A stretch of DNA of 64,000 nucleotides from Pseudomonas frederiksbergensis (GCF_001874645.1 NZ_CP017886.1:2108001-2172000), one strand, 5' to 3'. Counted from the stretch's first letter, positions 47,845 to 59,800 are shown. Program-made: numbers and translations. Notes: generated from the sequence alone by a model not told the origin.

Positions 47845-47927
47845 GTAGGAGCTGGCGCAGCCTGCGATCTTTTGATCTTTGGCGTCTGCAAGGACGCCCA
47901 AAGATCGCAGCCTGCGGCAGCTCATAC
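47845..47927. repeat. REP doublet between urtA and urtB
   Basis: Left arm GTAGGAGCTGGCGCAGCCTG then CGATCTTTTG, right arm AAAGATCGCAGCCTGCGGCA then GCTCATAC at 47927. An inner palindrome (GGCGTC-TGCAAG-GACGCC) fills the loop. It lies in a transcribed gap of the operon and could protect the urtA message. Confidence 0.88.
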
Positions 47928-47958
47928 AGGGGCTTTCATCGCCGTCAAGGACGTAGCC

Positions 47959-49455
47959 ATGCCCCTTTATCGTCTGCTTCTGGTCCTCACTCTTTGGTTC
48001 CCCATGGCCACCCATGCCGGGGACGCCGAAGACTTCGTCGCGGCCAATCCCGTGCAGCAAGCCAAGCTTCTGGAAACCTGGGCCGCGCAGCCCGAACCGG
48101 CCCGCATCGAACTGATCAATGCGCTGCAACAAGGCCAGTTGACCGTCGACGGTGAAGCCAAAACCCTGCGTCTGAACAACCGCCTGCGGGGTCTGATCGA
48201 CACCGTACAGGCCAGTCATCAACTGCTCGCCACTGACGCCAACGTGCGTTTGAGTGCCGCGCAGCAACTGCAAAAAAGCGCAAAACCTGCGCAGCTTGCA
48301 TTCCTCGACCAGCAACTGGCGGGCGAAAAAGACCCAAGCGTTCACGCCGCCCTGAGCTTGGCGCTGGCCAATCTGCAACTGGCCGACAGTGACCCGACCG
48401 TGCGCCTGGCGGCCGTGCGCTTGCTCGGTGAAACCGGTGACCCACTGGCCCGCACCCGCCTTGAAGGGTTGCTCGAACCCGGCGTCGAAGCTGACGCCAC
48501 GGTGCACACGGCTGCCGAAACCAGCTTGGCGCAAGTCAAACGCAAACTGCTGGTCGGCGAATTGCTCGGTCAGGCCTTCAGCGGTATGTCCCTGGGTTCG
48601 ATCCTGCTGTTGGCGGCCCTCGGTTTGGCGATCACCTTCGGCCTGCTCGGGGTGATCAACATGGCCCACGGCGAGATGCTGATGCTCGGCGCCTACTCCA
48701 CTTACGTGGTGCAGTTGCTGTTTCAGCGCTTCGCCCCGCAAGCGATCGAGTTCTATCCATTGGTGGCGTTGCCGGTAGCGTTTTTTGTTACTGCCGGCAT
48801 CGGCATGGCGCTGGAGCGCACGGTGATTCGCCACCTCTATGGCCGACCGCTGGAAACCCTGCTCGGCACTTGGGGCATCAGCCTGATGCTGATTCAGCTG
48901 GTCCGATTGCTGTTCGGCGCGCAGAACGTCGAAGTGGCGAACCCGGCCTGGCTCTCGGGCGGGATTCAAGTACTGCCCAATCTGGTGCTGCCGTACAACC
49001 GCATCGTGATCATCGCGTTCGCGCTGTGTGTGGTGGTGCTGACCTGGCTGCTGCTGAACAAGACCCGCCTCGGTTTGAACGTGCGCGCGGTCACCCAGAA
49101 CCGCAACATGGCCGCCTGCTGTGGCGTGCCTACCGGGCGCGTCGACATGCTCGCCTTCGGCCTCGGCTCGGGTATCGCCGGGCTTGGCGGCGTGGCCCTG
49201 AGTCAGGTCGGCAACGTCGGCCCGGACCTCGGCCAGAGCTACATCATCGACTCGTTCCTGGTGGTGGTACTCGGCGGCGTTGGCCAACTGGCCGGCAGCG
49301 TGCTCGCCGCCTTCGGCCTGGGGATTGCCAACAAGATTCTTGAACCACAAATCGGCGCCGTACTCGGCAAGATCCTGATCCTCGCGCTGATCATTCTGTT
49401 CATTCAGAAACGCCCGCAAGGACTCTTCGCACTCAAAGGACGGGTGATCGACTGA
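47959..49455 (+). CDS. urtB: Urea ABC transporter permease UrtB
   Basis: LivH-type inner-membrane permease, 498 residues from ATG 47959. As in other proteobacterial UrtB proteins there is a signal peptide (LYRLLLVLTLWFPMATHAG) and a helical periplasmic extension of about 200 residues (AAQPEPARIELINALQQGQL, DPTVRLAAVRLLGETGDP). The permease domain follows with LLAALGLAITFGLLGVINMA, HGEMLMLGAYSTYVVQLLFQ and AACCGVPTGRVDMLAFGLGS. An upstream in-frame start at 47872 lies in the REP element. The stop overlaps the urtC start (TGATG). Confidence 0.94.
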   Translation: MPLYRLLLVLTLWFPMATHAGDAEDFVAANPVQQAKLLETWAAQPEPARIELINALQQGQLTVDGEAKTLRLNNRLRGLIDTVQASHQLLATDANVRLSAAQQLQKSAKPAQLAFLDQQLAGEKDPSVHAALSLALANLQLADSDPTVRLAAVRLLGETGDPLARTRLEGLLEPGVEADATVHTAAETSLAQVKRKLLVGELLGQAFSGMSLGSILLLAALGLAITFGLLGVINMAHGEMLMLGAYSTYVVQLLFQRFAPQAIEFYPLVALPVAFFVTAGIGMALERTVIRHLYGRPLETLLGTWGISLMLIQLVRLLFGAQNVEVANPAWLSGGIQVLPNLVLPYNRIVIIAFALCVVVLTWLLLNKTRLGLNVRAVTQNRNMAACCGVPTGRVDMLAFGLGSGIAGLGGVALSQVGNVGPDLGQSYIIDSFLVVVLGGVGQLAGSVLAAFGLGIANKILEPQIGAVLGKILILALIILFIQKRPQGLFALKGRVID

Positions 49456-50534
49456 TGAACCAGCCCCTGATGCTCACCGCCACACAAAAGGCTGGCCCCA
49501 AGGTCACGATTGCCGTTGGCGCGATGATTCTCACTCTGCTATTGGCCTTGCCGTTGCTCTCGCTGTTATCACCGGACAATGCGCTACACGTTTCCGCCTA
49601 TACGCTGACGCTGGTCGGCAAAATTCTCTGCTACGCCATCGTTGCCCTGGCGCTGGACCTGGTCTGGGGTTACGCCGGGTTGTTGTCCCTGGGCCATGGC
49701 CTGTTCTTCGCCCTCGGTGGTTACGCCATGGGCATGTACCTGATGCGCCAGGCTTCGGGCGATGGCTTGCCGGCGTTCATGACCTTCCTCTCGTGGACCG
49801 AGCTGCCGTGGTACTGGACCGGCACCAGCAGCTTTATCTGGGCGATGTGCCTGGTGGTGCTGGCGCCGGGTTTGCTGGCACTGGTGTTCGGCTTCTTTGC
49901 CTTCCGCTCGCGGATCAAGGGCGTGTACTTCTCGATCATGACCCAGGCCCTGACGTTCGCCGGGATGCTGCTGTTTTTCCGCAACGAGACCGGATTTGGC
50001 GGCAACAACGGCTTCACCAATTTCCGCACGATTCTGGGGTTTGGTATCACTGAGCCGGGCACTCGCGCAGTGCTGTTCGTCGCCACCGTGCTGTTGCTGG
50101 TGGCCAGCCTGTTCATCGGCTGGCGCCTGGCGCAAAGCAAGTTCGGCCGGGTCCTGACGGCCCTGCGTGACGCGGAAAACCGGCTGATGTTCTGCGGCTA
50201 CGACCCACGCGGCTTCAAGCTGTTTGTCTGGGTCTTGAGCGCCGTGTTGTGCGGCCTCGCCGGGGCCCTTTACGTGCCGCAAGTGGGGATCATCAACCCC
50301 GGCGAAATGTCGCCGACCAACTCCATCGAAGCCGCCGTGTGGGTCGCGCTCGGCGGACGCGGCACGTTGATCGGACCGCTGCTCGGCGCGGGTGTGGTCA
50401 ATGGCATGAAGAGCTGGTTCACCGTGGCCTTTCCCGAATACTGGCTGTTCCTCCTCGGCGCGCTGTTCATCGTCGTGACCCTGTACCTGCCCAAAGGCGT
50501 GATTGGTCTGCTGAAGAAAAAGGGCGAACAATGA
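49455..50534 (+). CDS. urtC: Urea ABC transporter permease UrtC
   Basis: LivM-type permease partner of UrtB, 359 residues with multiple helices. Family marks are CYAIVALALDLVWGYAGLLS, LGHGLFFALGGYAMGMYLMR, GVYFSIMTQALTFAGMLLFF, RNETGFGGNNGFTNFRTILG and VLTALRDAENRLMFCGYDPR. The C-terminus carries MSPTNSIEAAVWVALGGRGT. It overlaps urtB by 1 bp and is followed after 10 bp by urtD, so all are co-transcribed. Confidence 0.95.
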   Translation: MNQPLMLTATQKAGPKVTIAVGAMILTLLLALPLLSLLSPDNALHVSAYTLTLVGKILCYAIVALALDLVWGYAGLLSLGHGLFFALGGYAMGMYLMRQASGDGLPAFMTFLSWTELPWYWTGTSSFIWAMCLVVLAPGLLALVFGFFAFRSRIKGVYFSIMTQALTFAGMLLFFRNETGFGGNNGFTNFRTILGFGITEPGTRAVLFVATVLLLVASLFIGWRLAQSKFGRVLTALRDAENRLMFCGYDPRGFKLFVWVLSAVLCGLAGALYVPQVGIINPGEMSPTNSIEAAVWVALGGRGTLIGPLLGAGVVNGMKSWFTVAFPEYWLFLLGALFIVVTLYLPKGVIGLLKKKGEQ

Positions 50535-50544
50535 GGCTTGTAAA

Positions 50545-51414
50545 ATGAGAACCACTGCGACGGCCGAATTCATGCTCGAACCGGTCTTTTTTCCACCGGA
50601 CCCCAATAAAGACGCCGGCAGCAGCCGCGACGCCATCGGCCTCGGTCAACGCGTCGGCCCAGGCCTGAACACCCGCCACGGCACGATCCTCACGCTTGAA
50701 GACATCAGCGTCAGCTTCGATGGTTTCAAGGCGCTCAACGCGCTGAATCTGTACATCGGTGTCGGCGAACTGCGCTGCATCATCGGCCCCAACGGCGCGG
50801 GCAAAACCACGCTGATGGACGTGATTACCGGAAAGACCCGGCCCAGTCATGGCAACGCCTGGTTTGGTGAAACCCTGGACCTGACGCAAATGAGCGAAGT
50901 GCAGATAGCCCAGGCCGGGATTGGTCGCAAGTTTCAGAAGCCAACCGTGTTCGAAGCCTTGAGCGTGTTTGAAAACCTCGAACTGGCGCAGAAAACCGAC
51001 AAGTCGGTATGGGCCAGCCTGCGAGCGAAACTCAATGGCGAACAACGAGACCGCATCTGCGAGGTACTCGAAACCATTCGCCTGACCACTTCGGTCAATC
51101 GCCCGGCAGGCCTGCTGTCGCACGGGCAGAAGCAGTTTCTGGAAATCGGCATGTTGCTGATGCAAGACCCGCAACTGCTGCTGCTCGATGAACCGGTGGC
51201 GGGCATGACCGACGCCGAAACCGAATTCACCGCCGAGCTGTTCAAAAGCCTGGCCGGCAAGCATTCGCTGATGGTGGTGGAGCACGACATGGGCTTCGTC
51301 GGCTCGATTGCCGACCACGTCACGGTGCTGCACCAGGGCAGCGTGCTGGCCGAAGGATCACTTGCACAGGTGCAGGACAACGAGCGGGTTATCGAGGTGT
51401 ATCTCGGCCGCTGA
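50545..51414 (+). CDS. urtD: Urea ABC transporter ATP-binding protein UrtD
   Basis: LivG-like ATPase, 289 residues. A 45-residue N-terminal extension (TATAEFMLEPVFFPPDPNKD) precedes the ATPase, longer than LivG but common in Pseudomonas UrtD. Walker A is CIIGPNGAGKTTLMDVITGK, then IAQAGIGRKFQKPTVFEAL, signature region AGLLSHGQKQFLEIGMLLMQ, Walker B LLLLDEPVAGMTDAETE, and the H-loop in MVVEHDMGFV. The signature LSHGQKQ replaces LSGGQ, which is usual for this subfamily. A REP doublet follows 11 bp after the stop. Confidence 0.94.
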   Translation: MRTTATAEFMLEPVFFPPDPNKDAGSSRDAIGLGQRVGPGLNTRHGTILTLEDISVSFDGFKALNALNLYIGVGELRCIIGPNGAGKTTLMDVITGKTRPSHGNAWFGETLDLTQMSEVQIAQAGIGRKFQKPTVFEALSVFENLELAQKTDKSVWASLRAKLNGEQRDRICEVLETIRLTTSVNRPAGLLSHGQKQFLEIGMLLMQDPQLLLLDEPVAGMTDAETEFTAELFKSLAGKHSLMVVEHDMGFVGSIADHVTVLHQGSVLAEGSLAQVQDNERVIEVYLGR

Positions 51415-51424
51415 AACTTCCCCT

Positions 51425-51521
51425 GTAGGAGCTGTCGAGCGGAGCGAGGCTGCGATCTTTTCCTCCTGGCGCCGCAGAGCAAAAACAAGATCAAAAGATC
51501 GCAGCCTGCGGCAGCGCCTAC
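51425..51521. repeat. REP doublet between urtD and urtE
   Basis: Left arm is a variant, GTAGGAGCTGTCGAGCGGAG then CGAGGCTGCGATCTTTT; right arm CAAAAGATCGCAGCCTGCGG then CAGCGCCTAC. The TCGAGCGGAG substitution resembles the variant left arm at 2514. It lies inside the operon. Confidence 0.85.
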
Positions 51522-51557
51522 GACAGCGGGACCGTGTTGAACACAAGGAATTTGAAC

Positions 51558-52256
51558 ATGCTGCAAGTCGACAAGCTGCACCAGTACTACGGCGGTAGCC
51601 ACATTCTGCGGGGCCTGAGCTTTGAGGTTAAGGTGGGTGAAGTTACCTGCCTGCTCGGGCGCAACGGTGTCGGCAAGAGCACCCTGCTCAAGTGCCTGAT
51701 GGGTCTGTTGCCGTCCAAGGAAGGATCGGTGAACTGGGAAGGCAAGGACGTCACCTCGTTCAAGCCGCACCAACGGGTACACGCCGGGATCGCTTACGTG
51801 CCACAAGGTCGGGAGATTTTCGGGCGGCTGACAGTGGAGGAAAATCTGCTGATGGGCCTGTCACGCTTCCCCGGCCCGGAAGCCAGGGAGGTCCCGGCGT
51901 TCATCTACGAGCTGTTCCCGGTGTTACTGCAAATGAAACAACGTCGCGGTGGCGACCTGTCGGGCGGCCAGCAACAACAGTTGGCCATCGGCCGCGCACT
52001 GGCCAGTCGGCCACGTTTGCTGATTCTCGACGAGCCCACCGAAGGCATTCAGCCGTCGGTGATCAAGGAAATTGGCGCTGTGATCAAAAAACTCGCAGCC
52101 CGGGGCGACATGGCGATCCTGCTGGTCGAACAGTTCTACGATTTCGCCGCCGAGCTGGCCGATCAGTACCTGGTGATGTCCCGGGGCGAGATCGTCCAGC
52201 AAGGACGGGGTGAAAATATGGAAGCCGAAGGTGTGCGCGGGCTGGTTACGATCTAG
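51558..52256 (+). CDS. urtE: Urea ABC transporter ATP-binding protein UrtE
   Basis: LivF-like ATPase, 232 residues from ATG 51558 (MLQVDKLHQYYGGSHILRGL), preceded by an AAGGAA site. Walker A is LLGRNGVGKSTLLKCLMGLL, signature LSGGQQQQLAIGRALASRP, Walker B LLILDEPTEGIQPSVIKEIG. The YVPQGREIFGRLTVEENLLM block is typical of the LivF family. An in-frame start eight codons upstream is less likely. UreD starts 30 bp later. Confidence 0.95.
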   Translation: MLQVDKLHQYYGGSHILRGLSFEVKVGEVTCLLGRNGVGKSTLLKCLMGLLPSKEGSVNWEGKDVTSFKPHQRVHAGIAYVPQGREIFGRLTVEENLLMGLSRFPGPEAREVPAFIYELFPVLLQMKQRRGGDLSGGQQQQLAIGRALASRPRLLILDEPTEGIQPSVIKEIGAVIKKLAARGDMAILLVEQFYDFAAELADQYLVMSRGEIVQQGRGENMEAEGVRGLVTI

Positions 52257-52286
52257 TCTGTAGTGTCCTGACGATAATTAGAAAAT

Positions 52287-53138
52287 ATGACCGTTCTTGC
52301 TCCCATTTCAATCACAGCAGCACTGTTCACCCCCTGCTGGCACGCCGAGCTGGAACTCGGCTACGCCCGATTCGGCGACAGCACGCGCCCGATCCTGCGC
52401 CGCCACAAGGGCCCGCTGCGGGTACAAAAGCACCTGTACGCCGAAGGCCCCGAGGTGTGCCAGCACATCATCGTCCACCCGCCGGGCGGGATTGCCGGCG
52501 GTGATCGGCTGGACATCAGCGCCCGTGTCGGTGCCGACGCCTGGGCGCAGCTGACCAGCCCTGGCGCTGCCAAGTGGTATCGCGCCGCCGGGCCGGCCTG
52601 CCAGCAGCTCGTTTTGAACGTCGCGGCCGGCGCCACGCTGGAGTGGCTGCCGCAGGAAACCATCATTTTCAGCGCCGCCCAGGCCGAACTCCGGACCTTT
52701 ATCGACCTTGAAGGCGATGCTCGACTGTTCTATTGGGACGTCGTGGCGCTGGGTCGTCCGGCCAGCGGCGAACGCTTCGAGCGCGGGCATTTTCAATCAA
52801 CGCTGGAAATCCGCCGCGACGGCCAGTTGCTCTGGCACGAACGCCAGCGCATTGTCGGGGATGACGGTTTGCTTGATTCGCCGATCGGGCTGGATGGCCA
52901 GCCGGTGTTTGCGACGTTGCTGGTAACGGGTGAAATCGACAGCGAATTGCTGGAGGCCTGCCGCTCTTTACCCAATGACGTACGGGGTGATCTGAGCCAG
53001 TTGCCGGGGTTGCTCGTCGCTCGTTGCCTGGCCAGTGAAGCCCTGTTGGCCCGAGGGTGGCTGATTGATTTGTGGAAGTTGCTCAGACCGGCCTTGCTCG
53101 GCCGCGAAGCAGTCCCACCCAGAATATGGAGCACCTGA
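52287..53138 (+). CDS. ureD: Urease accessory protein UreD
   Basis: Scaffold that binds apo-urease first and, with UreF and UreG, allows nickel insertion. The 283-residue protein shows [75 protein letters not shown] and [19 protein letters not shown], all UreD blocks. UreE, UreF and UreG are not in this window and must be encoded elsewhere. A REP doublet separates it from ureA. Confidence 0.95.
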   Translation: MTVLAPISITAALFTPCWHAELELGYARFGDSTRPILRRHKGPLRVQKHLYAEGPEVCQHIIVHPPGGIAGGDRLDISARVGADAWAQLTSPGAAKWYRAAGPACQQLVLNVAAGATLEWLPQETIIFSAAQAELRTFIDLEGDARLFYWDVVALGRPASGERFERGHFQSTLEIRRDGQLLWHERQRIVGDDGLLDSPIGLDGQPVFATLLVTGEIDSELLEACRSLPNDVRGDLSQLPGLLVARCLASEALLARGWLIDLWKLLRPALLGREAVPPRIWST

Positions 53139-53150
53139 ACACACATACCT

Positions 53151-53238
53151 GTAGGAGCTGCCGCAGGCTGCGATCTTTTGACCTTTGTCTGTCGCGCCTC
53201 AAGAAGATCAAAAGATCGCAGCCCGCGGCAGCTCCTAC
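53151..53238. repeat. REP doublet between ureD and ureA
   Basis: Left arm GTAGGAGCTGCCGCAGGCTG then CGATCTTTTGA; right arm TCAAAAGATCGCAGCCCGCG then GCAGCTCCTAC, one mismatch between arms. It begins 12 bp after ureD and ends 36 bp before ureA. Confidence 0.9.
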
Positions 53239-53274
53239 GGATAGCGTTTACAACACAATTTGATTGGACCCCAC

Positions 53275-53577
53275 ATGGACCTGACCCCACGCGAAAAAGA
53301 CAAGCTGCTGATCTTCACCGCCGGACTGGTCGCCGAGCGGCGTTTGGCGCGCGGCGTGAAACTCAATTACCCGGAAGCGATGGCCTACATTTCCGCGGCG
53401 CTGCTCGAAGGCGCACGTGACGGCCAGACGGTCGCCGAACTGATGCACTACGGCACCACCCTGCTGAGCCGCGAACAGGTGATGGAAGGCATCCCGGAAA
53501 TGATCCCGGAGATCCAGGTCGAGGCGACCTTTCCCGATGGCACCAAACTGGTCACCGTCCACCAACCCATCGTCTGA
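53275..53577 (+). CDS. ureA: Urease gamma subunit
   Basis: Smallest structural subunit of nickel urease, which hydrolyses urea to ammonia and carbamate. ATG 53275 gives exactly 100 residues: [60 protein letters not shown] and LVTVHQPIV. All are strongly conserved. An in-frame start at 53260 is not supported by the family. A GNAT gene (pat) follows after 9 bp. Confidence 0.97.
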   Translation: MDLTPREKDKLLIFTAGLVAERRLARGVKLNYPEAMAYISAALLEGARDGQTVAELMHYGTTLLSREQVMEGIPEMIPEIQVEATFPDGTKLVTVHQPIV

Positions 53578-53586
53578 GGCTGCACC

Positions 53587-54120
53587 ATGACCTATCACAT
53601 CCGTGATGCGCTGCACGCCGACCTGCCGGCGATCCGCGACATCTACAACGACGCGGTCCTCAACACGACGGCGATCTGGAACGAACACGCCGTGGACCTC
53701 GCTAACCGCCAGGCCTGGTTCAGCACCCGGCAATCTCAGGGCTATCCTGTTCTGGTGATTGTCGACACCGACAACAGCGTGCTCGGCTACGCCTCGTTCG
53801 GCGACTGGCGGCCGTTCGACGGTTTCCGCCACACCGTCGAACATTCGGTGTACGTGCGCAGCGATCAGCGCGGCAATGGCCTCGGCCCACAGCTGATGGA
53901 CACGCTGATCGAGCGCGCCAGGGGCTGCAATAAACACGTGATGGTCGCCGCCATCGAAAGCGCTAACGCCGCCTCGATTCGCCTGCACGAACGGGCCGGC
54001 TTCATCACCACCGGGCGCATGCCGCAAGTGGGTACCAAGTTCGGCCGCTGGCTCGACCTGACCTTCATGCAGCTGATCCTCAATCCGGGTGCGGAGCCGC
54101 CTGTCGCCAACAAGGAGTGA
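53587..54120 (+). CDS. pat: GNAT N-acetyltransferase, phosphinothricin/methionine-sulfoximine type
   Basis: Acetyl-CoA-dependent N-acetyltransferase. Relatives act on phosphinothricin, methionine sulfoximine or methionine sulfone. The 177 residues begin ITYHIRD-like (MTYHIRDALHADLPAIRDIY), then YNDAVLNTTAIWNEHAVDLA, GYASFGDWRPFDGFRHTVEH, the acetyl-CoA loop VYVRSDQRGNGLGPQLMDTL, MVAAIESANAASIRLHERAG and GTKFGRWLDLTFMQ. Its position between ureA and ureB matches the pat gene in P. aeruginosa. Spacing of 9 and 6 bp shows it is part of the operon. Confidence 0.88.
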   Translation: MTYHIRDALHADLPAIRDIYNDAVLNTTAIWNEHAVDLANRQAWFSTRQSQGYPVLVIVDTDNSVLGYASFGDWRPFDGFRHTVEHSVYVRSDQRGNGLGPQLMDTLIERARGCNKHVMVAAIESANAASIRLHERAGFITTGRMPQVGTKFGRWLDLTFMQLILNPGAEPPVANKE

Positions 54121-54965
<845 letters not shown>

Positions 54966-54974
54966 AGCGCCCCC

Positions 54975-55065
54975 AAAGGATCGCCGCCTGCGGCAGCTCC
55001 TACGGGCCGCATTCAACGCGATCACGTGTGAACACGAACCGTAGGAGCTGCCGAAGGCGGCGATA
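54975..55065. repeat. REP doublet between ureB and ureC, variant
   Basis: AAAGGATCGCCGCCTGCGGC then AGCTCCTAC at 54975-55003, and GTAGGAGCTGCCGAAGGCGG then CGAT at 55041-55064. The order of arms is outward, as at 46284, and the core is GCCGCC rather than GCAGCC. It is followed by GCGAGCTACGCGAGC, a small local palindrome. Confidence 0.8.
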
Positions 55066-55114
55066 GCGAGCTACGCGAGCGGTCTCAAACCCAATTGAAT
55101 CCCAAGGCAAGTAC

Positions 55115-56815
55115 ATGAAAATCTCAAGACAAGCCTACGCCGACATGTTCGGCCCCACGGTCGGTGACAAGGTCCGTCTTGCCGACACCGAGCTGTGGAT
55201 CGAGGTTGAAAAAGACTTCACCACCTACGGCGAAGAAGTGAAATTCGGCGGTGGCAAAGTGATCCGCGATGGTCAGGGTCAGAGCCAGTTACTCGCCGCC
55301 GAAGTTGTCGACACGCTGATCACCAACGCACTGATCATCGACCATTGGGGCATCGTCAAAGCCGACGTCGGCCTCAAGGATGGGCGCATTGCGGCCATCG
55401 GCAAGGCCGGCAACCCGGACATCCAGCCGAACGTGACCATCGCGGTCGGTGCCAGCACCGAAGTGATCGCTGGCGAAGGCATGATCCTCACCGCTGGCGG
55501 CATCGACACGCACATCCACTTCATCTGCCCGCAGCAGATCGAAGAAGCATTGATGAGCGGCGTCACCACCATGATCGGCGGCGGCACCGGCCCGGCCACC
55601 GGGACCAACGCCACCACCTGCACCTCGGGACCGTGGCACCTGGCGCGGATGCTTCAAGCCGCCGACGCCTTCCCGATGAACATCGGCCTCACCGGCAAAG
55701 GCAATGCCAGCCTGCCGGAACCGTTGATCGAGCAGGTCAAGGCCGGCGCCATCGGCCTCAAGCTCCACGAAGACTGGGGCACCACCCCGGCGAGCATCGA
55801 CAACTGCCTGAGCGTGGCCGATCAGTACGACGTGCAGGTGGCGATCCACACCGACACCCTCAACGAGTCCGGTTTTGTCGAAACCACCCTCGCCGCGTTC
55901 AAGGGCCGGACCATCCACACTTACCACACCGAAGGCGCGGGCGGCGGTCATGCCCCGGACATCATCAAGGCCTGCGGTTTTGCCAACGTGCTGCCGAGTT
56001 CGACCAACCCGACCCGGCCGTTCACCCGCAACACCATCGACGAACACCTCGACATGCTGATGGTTTGCCACCACCTGGACCCGAGCATTGCCGAAGACGT
56101 GGCTTTCGCCGAAAGCCGCATCCGCCGCGAGACGATTGCCGCCGAAGACATCCTCCACGACCTCGGCGCGTTCTCGATGATCAGCTCCGACAGTCAGGCC
56201 ATGGGCCGCGTGGGCGAAGTCATCATCCGTACGTGGCAGACCGCCGACAAGATGAAAAAGCAGCGCGGCCCGCTACCCGGTGACGGCGCAGGCAACGACA
56301 ACTTCCGCGTCAAACGCTACATCGCCAAGTACACCATCAACCCGGCGATCACCCATGGCATCAGCCACGAAGTCGGTTCGGTCGAAGTGGGTAAATGGGC
56401 CGACCTGGTGCTCTGGCGCCCGGCCTTTTTCGGGGTCAAGCCGACGCTGATCCTCAAGGGCGGTGCCATCGCGGCCAGCCTGATGGGCGACGCCAACGCC
56501 TCGATCCCGACGCCGCAACCGGTGCACTACCGCCCGATGTTCGCCAGTTACGGTGGCTCGCTGCATGCCACCAGCCTGACCTTTATCAGCCAGGCGGCGC
56601 AGGCCGCAGGCGTGCCGGAAACCTTGGGTTTGAAGAAGAAAATCGCGGTGGTCAAAGGCTGTCGCAAGGTGCAGAAAACCGACTTGATCCACAACGATTA
56701 CCTGCCGAATATCGATGTTGACCCGCAGACCTATCAGGTCAAGGCGGATGGGGTGTTGCTGTGGTGCGAGCCGGCGGACATCTTGCCGATGGCGCAGCGT
56801 TACTTTCTCTTCTAA
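55115..56815 (+). CDS. ureC: Urease alpha (catalytic) subunit
   Basis: Carries the bi-nickel centre of urease. The 566-residue product begins [20 protein letters not shown]. Visible active-site parts are [20 protein letters not shown] with the HxH nickel ligands, Lys216 in [12 protein letters not shown] (the carbamylated lysine), [17 protein letters not shown] and the mobile-flap [16 protein letters not shown] with Cys318 and His319. Further on are [13 protein letters not shown] and [12 protein letters not shown]. All catalytic residues are present. It ends 60 bp before the stop of the convergent NEL gene. Confidence 0.98.
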   Translation: MKISRQAYADMFGPTVGDKVRLADTELWIEVEKDFTTYGEEVKFGGGKVIRDGQGQSQLLAAEVVDTLITNALIIDHWGIVKADVGLKDGRIAAIGKAGNPDIQPNVTIAVGASTEVIAGEGMILTAGGIDTHIHFICPQQIEEALMSGVTTMIGGGTGPATGTNATTCTSGPWHLARMLQAADAFPMNIGLTGKGNASLPEPLIEQVKAGAIGLKLHEDWGTTPASIDNCLSVADQYDVQVAIHTDTLNESGFVETTLAAFKGRTIHTYHTEGAGGGHAPDIIKACGFANVLPSSTNPTRPFTRNTIDEHLDMLMVCHHLDPSIAEDVAFAESRIRRETIAAEDILHDLGAFSMISSDSQAMGRVGEVIIRTWQTADKMKKQRGPLPGDGAGNDNFRVKRYIAKYTINPAITHGISHEVGSVEVGKWADLVLWRPAFFGVKPTLILKGGAIAASLMGDANASIPTPQPVHYRPMFASYGGSLHATSLTFISQAAQAAGVPETLGLKKKIAVVKGCRKVQKTDLIHNDYLPNIDVDPQTYQVKADGVLLWCEPADILPMAQRYFLF

Positions 56816-56875
56816 AGGACAGACCCAGCCCCATCGCATCGCAGCCAACGCGCAGCGGTGAGGCTGGAATATCGA

Positions 56876-59800
56876 TCATCGAGGGGCTGCATTTCCCTCA
56901 GCCCGGAACGGCGTTTCCTCACGCTGCAGCCTGGAGCGCTGCATGGCTTCGCCGGTCAGTTTGCCGATCAGCGCCTTTTCTTGCGTCGCGATAGCTTCCA
57001 TCTCGGCGTAATACTGCGCATCGCTCATTACCGTACCGAGTTTCACCTCGCTTTCCGGCTTGCCCAGCCGTTTCGCCAATCGGAGAATTTCCGAGCGCCA
57101 ATGACTTTTTTGCTCAGGTGTATGGCCGTCTAGCCAGGCTTGTTGCGCTTCCTGCAAATCCAGAAGAGGTTCGCCCTTGGCGTGCAAGGCCTTGAACGGC
57201 TCCGGATAGTTTCGCTTGAGATAATCAACCCAGAACGGCTGCTCGACCAGCCTTTGCTGCAACAGCGGACCCTGCTCCTTTTCCAGCACCCGAAGATAAG
57301 CGTCAGTAATCATTTCGGCCGACACATCGGGCACCCGAAACGCCATCTCCCGGGATTGCCACGGCAACTCCAGTCGCGTTGCCAACAGGGTGGGGTAGAT
57401 CATATGGATTTCTACCTCATCGATATCCGTGACCGCATGCCCCTGCGCATCAAAATGAGTAATCGCAAGCCCTTCCTCATCGTATTCGGGAAACTGATGC
57501 CCCTCCTCCAGCAGCTCGCCGATCCGCTCTCGAGCGATCCGGCCCAACTCGTCCAGACGCGACTTGCCTCGCGCCAGCTCCAGCAACTCCGTCTCGATCA
57601 GGTCTTGTGCGCCCAGTTCATACGCCTGAACAATCAGGACCTCCAGGCCCATGGCATTGAACAATTGCGCGCCGGCATCCACACACGTCGTGGGGGCCGC
57701 GGCCATGCGAAACAGCTTTTCCCGCAGTGCAGTGTTGCCGGCGGTTGCCTCAATCATTGACCAGACCTTACGGCACAACTCAACCTTTGCCGCTTTGTCT
57801 GTGGCCACCGCATCCGCCGACTGCGCCAGCTTTCTTAATTCATTGAAAAACGGCTCCGATCCAGGTTCGCCTTCGAGGTCAGCCCATAGGTCCTGCTTAC
57901 CCTTCCATTGCTCCTCAGAAAGCCCATCTGCCCAGTGTCTACTGTCCATGACGCCTCGGGGTGATTGCGGTCGATTCGGCTCAAACCCCACCGACTGGCC
58001 ATAGTCCCTGACCCTTTGCAGATTCTGCGCGGAAATATTCGCGGGTTCGCGACTGATGAGCGTGCGCGCAATGATCTCCGCCTGCGCCGACCCTGGCTCT
58101 GCCTCTGGAATGATTTCCAGCACATTGGCCCTCATATCCAGCAAGAACGTGCGCAGCCGTACCTGATCGAAGATACCCACGGGCCAGGTATTGATCTCGG
58201 TCTGGGCCAGCAACAGCGCCTGCAAATCCGGCATCTGTCCGATGTCCGGCGGCAACCCCAACGGATTGCCCTCAAGCCCCAGGGATTGAAGGCGCGTCAG
58301 TCGGCTCAGTTGGGAGACGGCGGGAGGATCGAGCGCAATCAGGTTGTCGGACAGATCCAGCACGGTCAGGTTAACCATACGCCCCAGGTTCTCAGGCAGT
58401 TCAACCAGATCGTTATCGCCCAGGATCAACGTACGCAATCGCCTGAAATGACGCAGAAATCCGTTCGCGTTATCTTCAATGCCGGTACTCGATAAATCCA
58501 GGTAAGTGACGTGGTCGAAGTTCGCTGTCAGCGGTGGCAGCTCATCGAGTTGGCTCTGAAGGTCCATGTCAGACAAATCAATTCGCTGGCCCTGAGGGTC
58601 GCCAATATTGTCCAGATCCACCTCTCCCGTGCGCCGCCAGGCCTGTGTGAGGGCTCGGATGATCGCCAGACGTGCGCCCCGCCGCTGGCGAAAAGCAGCG
58701 GTCAAACGTTCCTGGTCCGACACGCCCTCCACCTGCGCCCGTTGCCAGTTTTGCAAAGTGTTATCCAGTTGTGCCCATTCGAGTTCGCGACGCCTCAAGA
58801 GTGCTTCGTGCCTCTCGTCCCAATTCTCGATAACCGAATTGAGTTCTTCTGAAGTTATCGAGGGATACAGCTCTCGAGTCCGCTCCTCGATAGTTCGCTC
58901 CCACTGACCGAGGTCGGGATGGTCGCTCAAGGGGTAACCGATGCGATCACCGGGCAGGCGCACCGGCGGCTTGAAGAACGGTTGCTGGCGCGGTCGCATT
59001 TTCAGCAATGAACGAAGCTGATCGCGGGACAGCTGATGCTCGATGATCTTCGCCCTCAACTGTTCGCCCTGCGTGACATGGGGCAGTCCGATGGCCTTGC
59101 GCTGTCGGTCGGGCAGTGCGTGCTGGATCGAGGAATAGAGGTCATCGGCACCGTGCAAGTGCTCATTGCGGTCATTTCGCGTTTCGTATCGCCCGTCGTT
59201 CTGCCACAACAGCACCTTGCGTTCCGTGGCATCCTCGGGCCCCACACTGGCGCGCAGTTCACCGTCAATATCACCCACGCGCACTTCCAGACGCAGGTCG
59301 TCCACCCAGCCCGGCAAGGCTTTCAGTGTATTAAGCGCCAGGGTTTCGCTGTCCCTGTCGACCAGCGCCTCGAGGTACAACCCCTCATAGGCGTGGGTCA
59401 GACGCATCTGTTGCTGTAACCGCCGTGCGCCCTCGGCCAGGCGCAATGGAACGCGTTTGGCCGTGGTCAGGGTTTCGAGTTCGACGGGCGTGGCGTCGGC
59501 CAGCAGTTCCAGGATCATCGACGTGGACAAGCCCGTGAAGTTCCGCTGCACGACAGCGACCGCCGCGTTGGCCGACGGCTGTTGTTCGGCATAGAGGCTG
59601 CGCGTCAATCGCGCCCTGGCAGTGACCGCCTGCTCTTCCAGCGTTTTCTGCAAAGCGGTAACGCGCTCTTGCGGGGTCCTGGGTGTGTAATGGGGCAGAA
59701 GCTTCTTGACCTCTGCGTCGCTCGATGACGCGATAATGCGTTCAGGTAAGCGCCCGTTTATCAGATCCGAACGGGTGACCTTGATGATATTTTGCGGCAG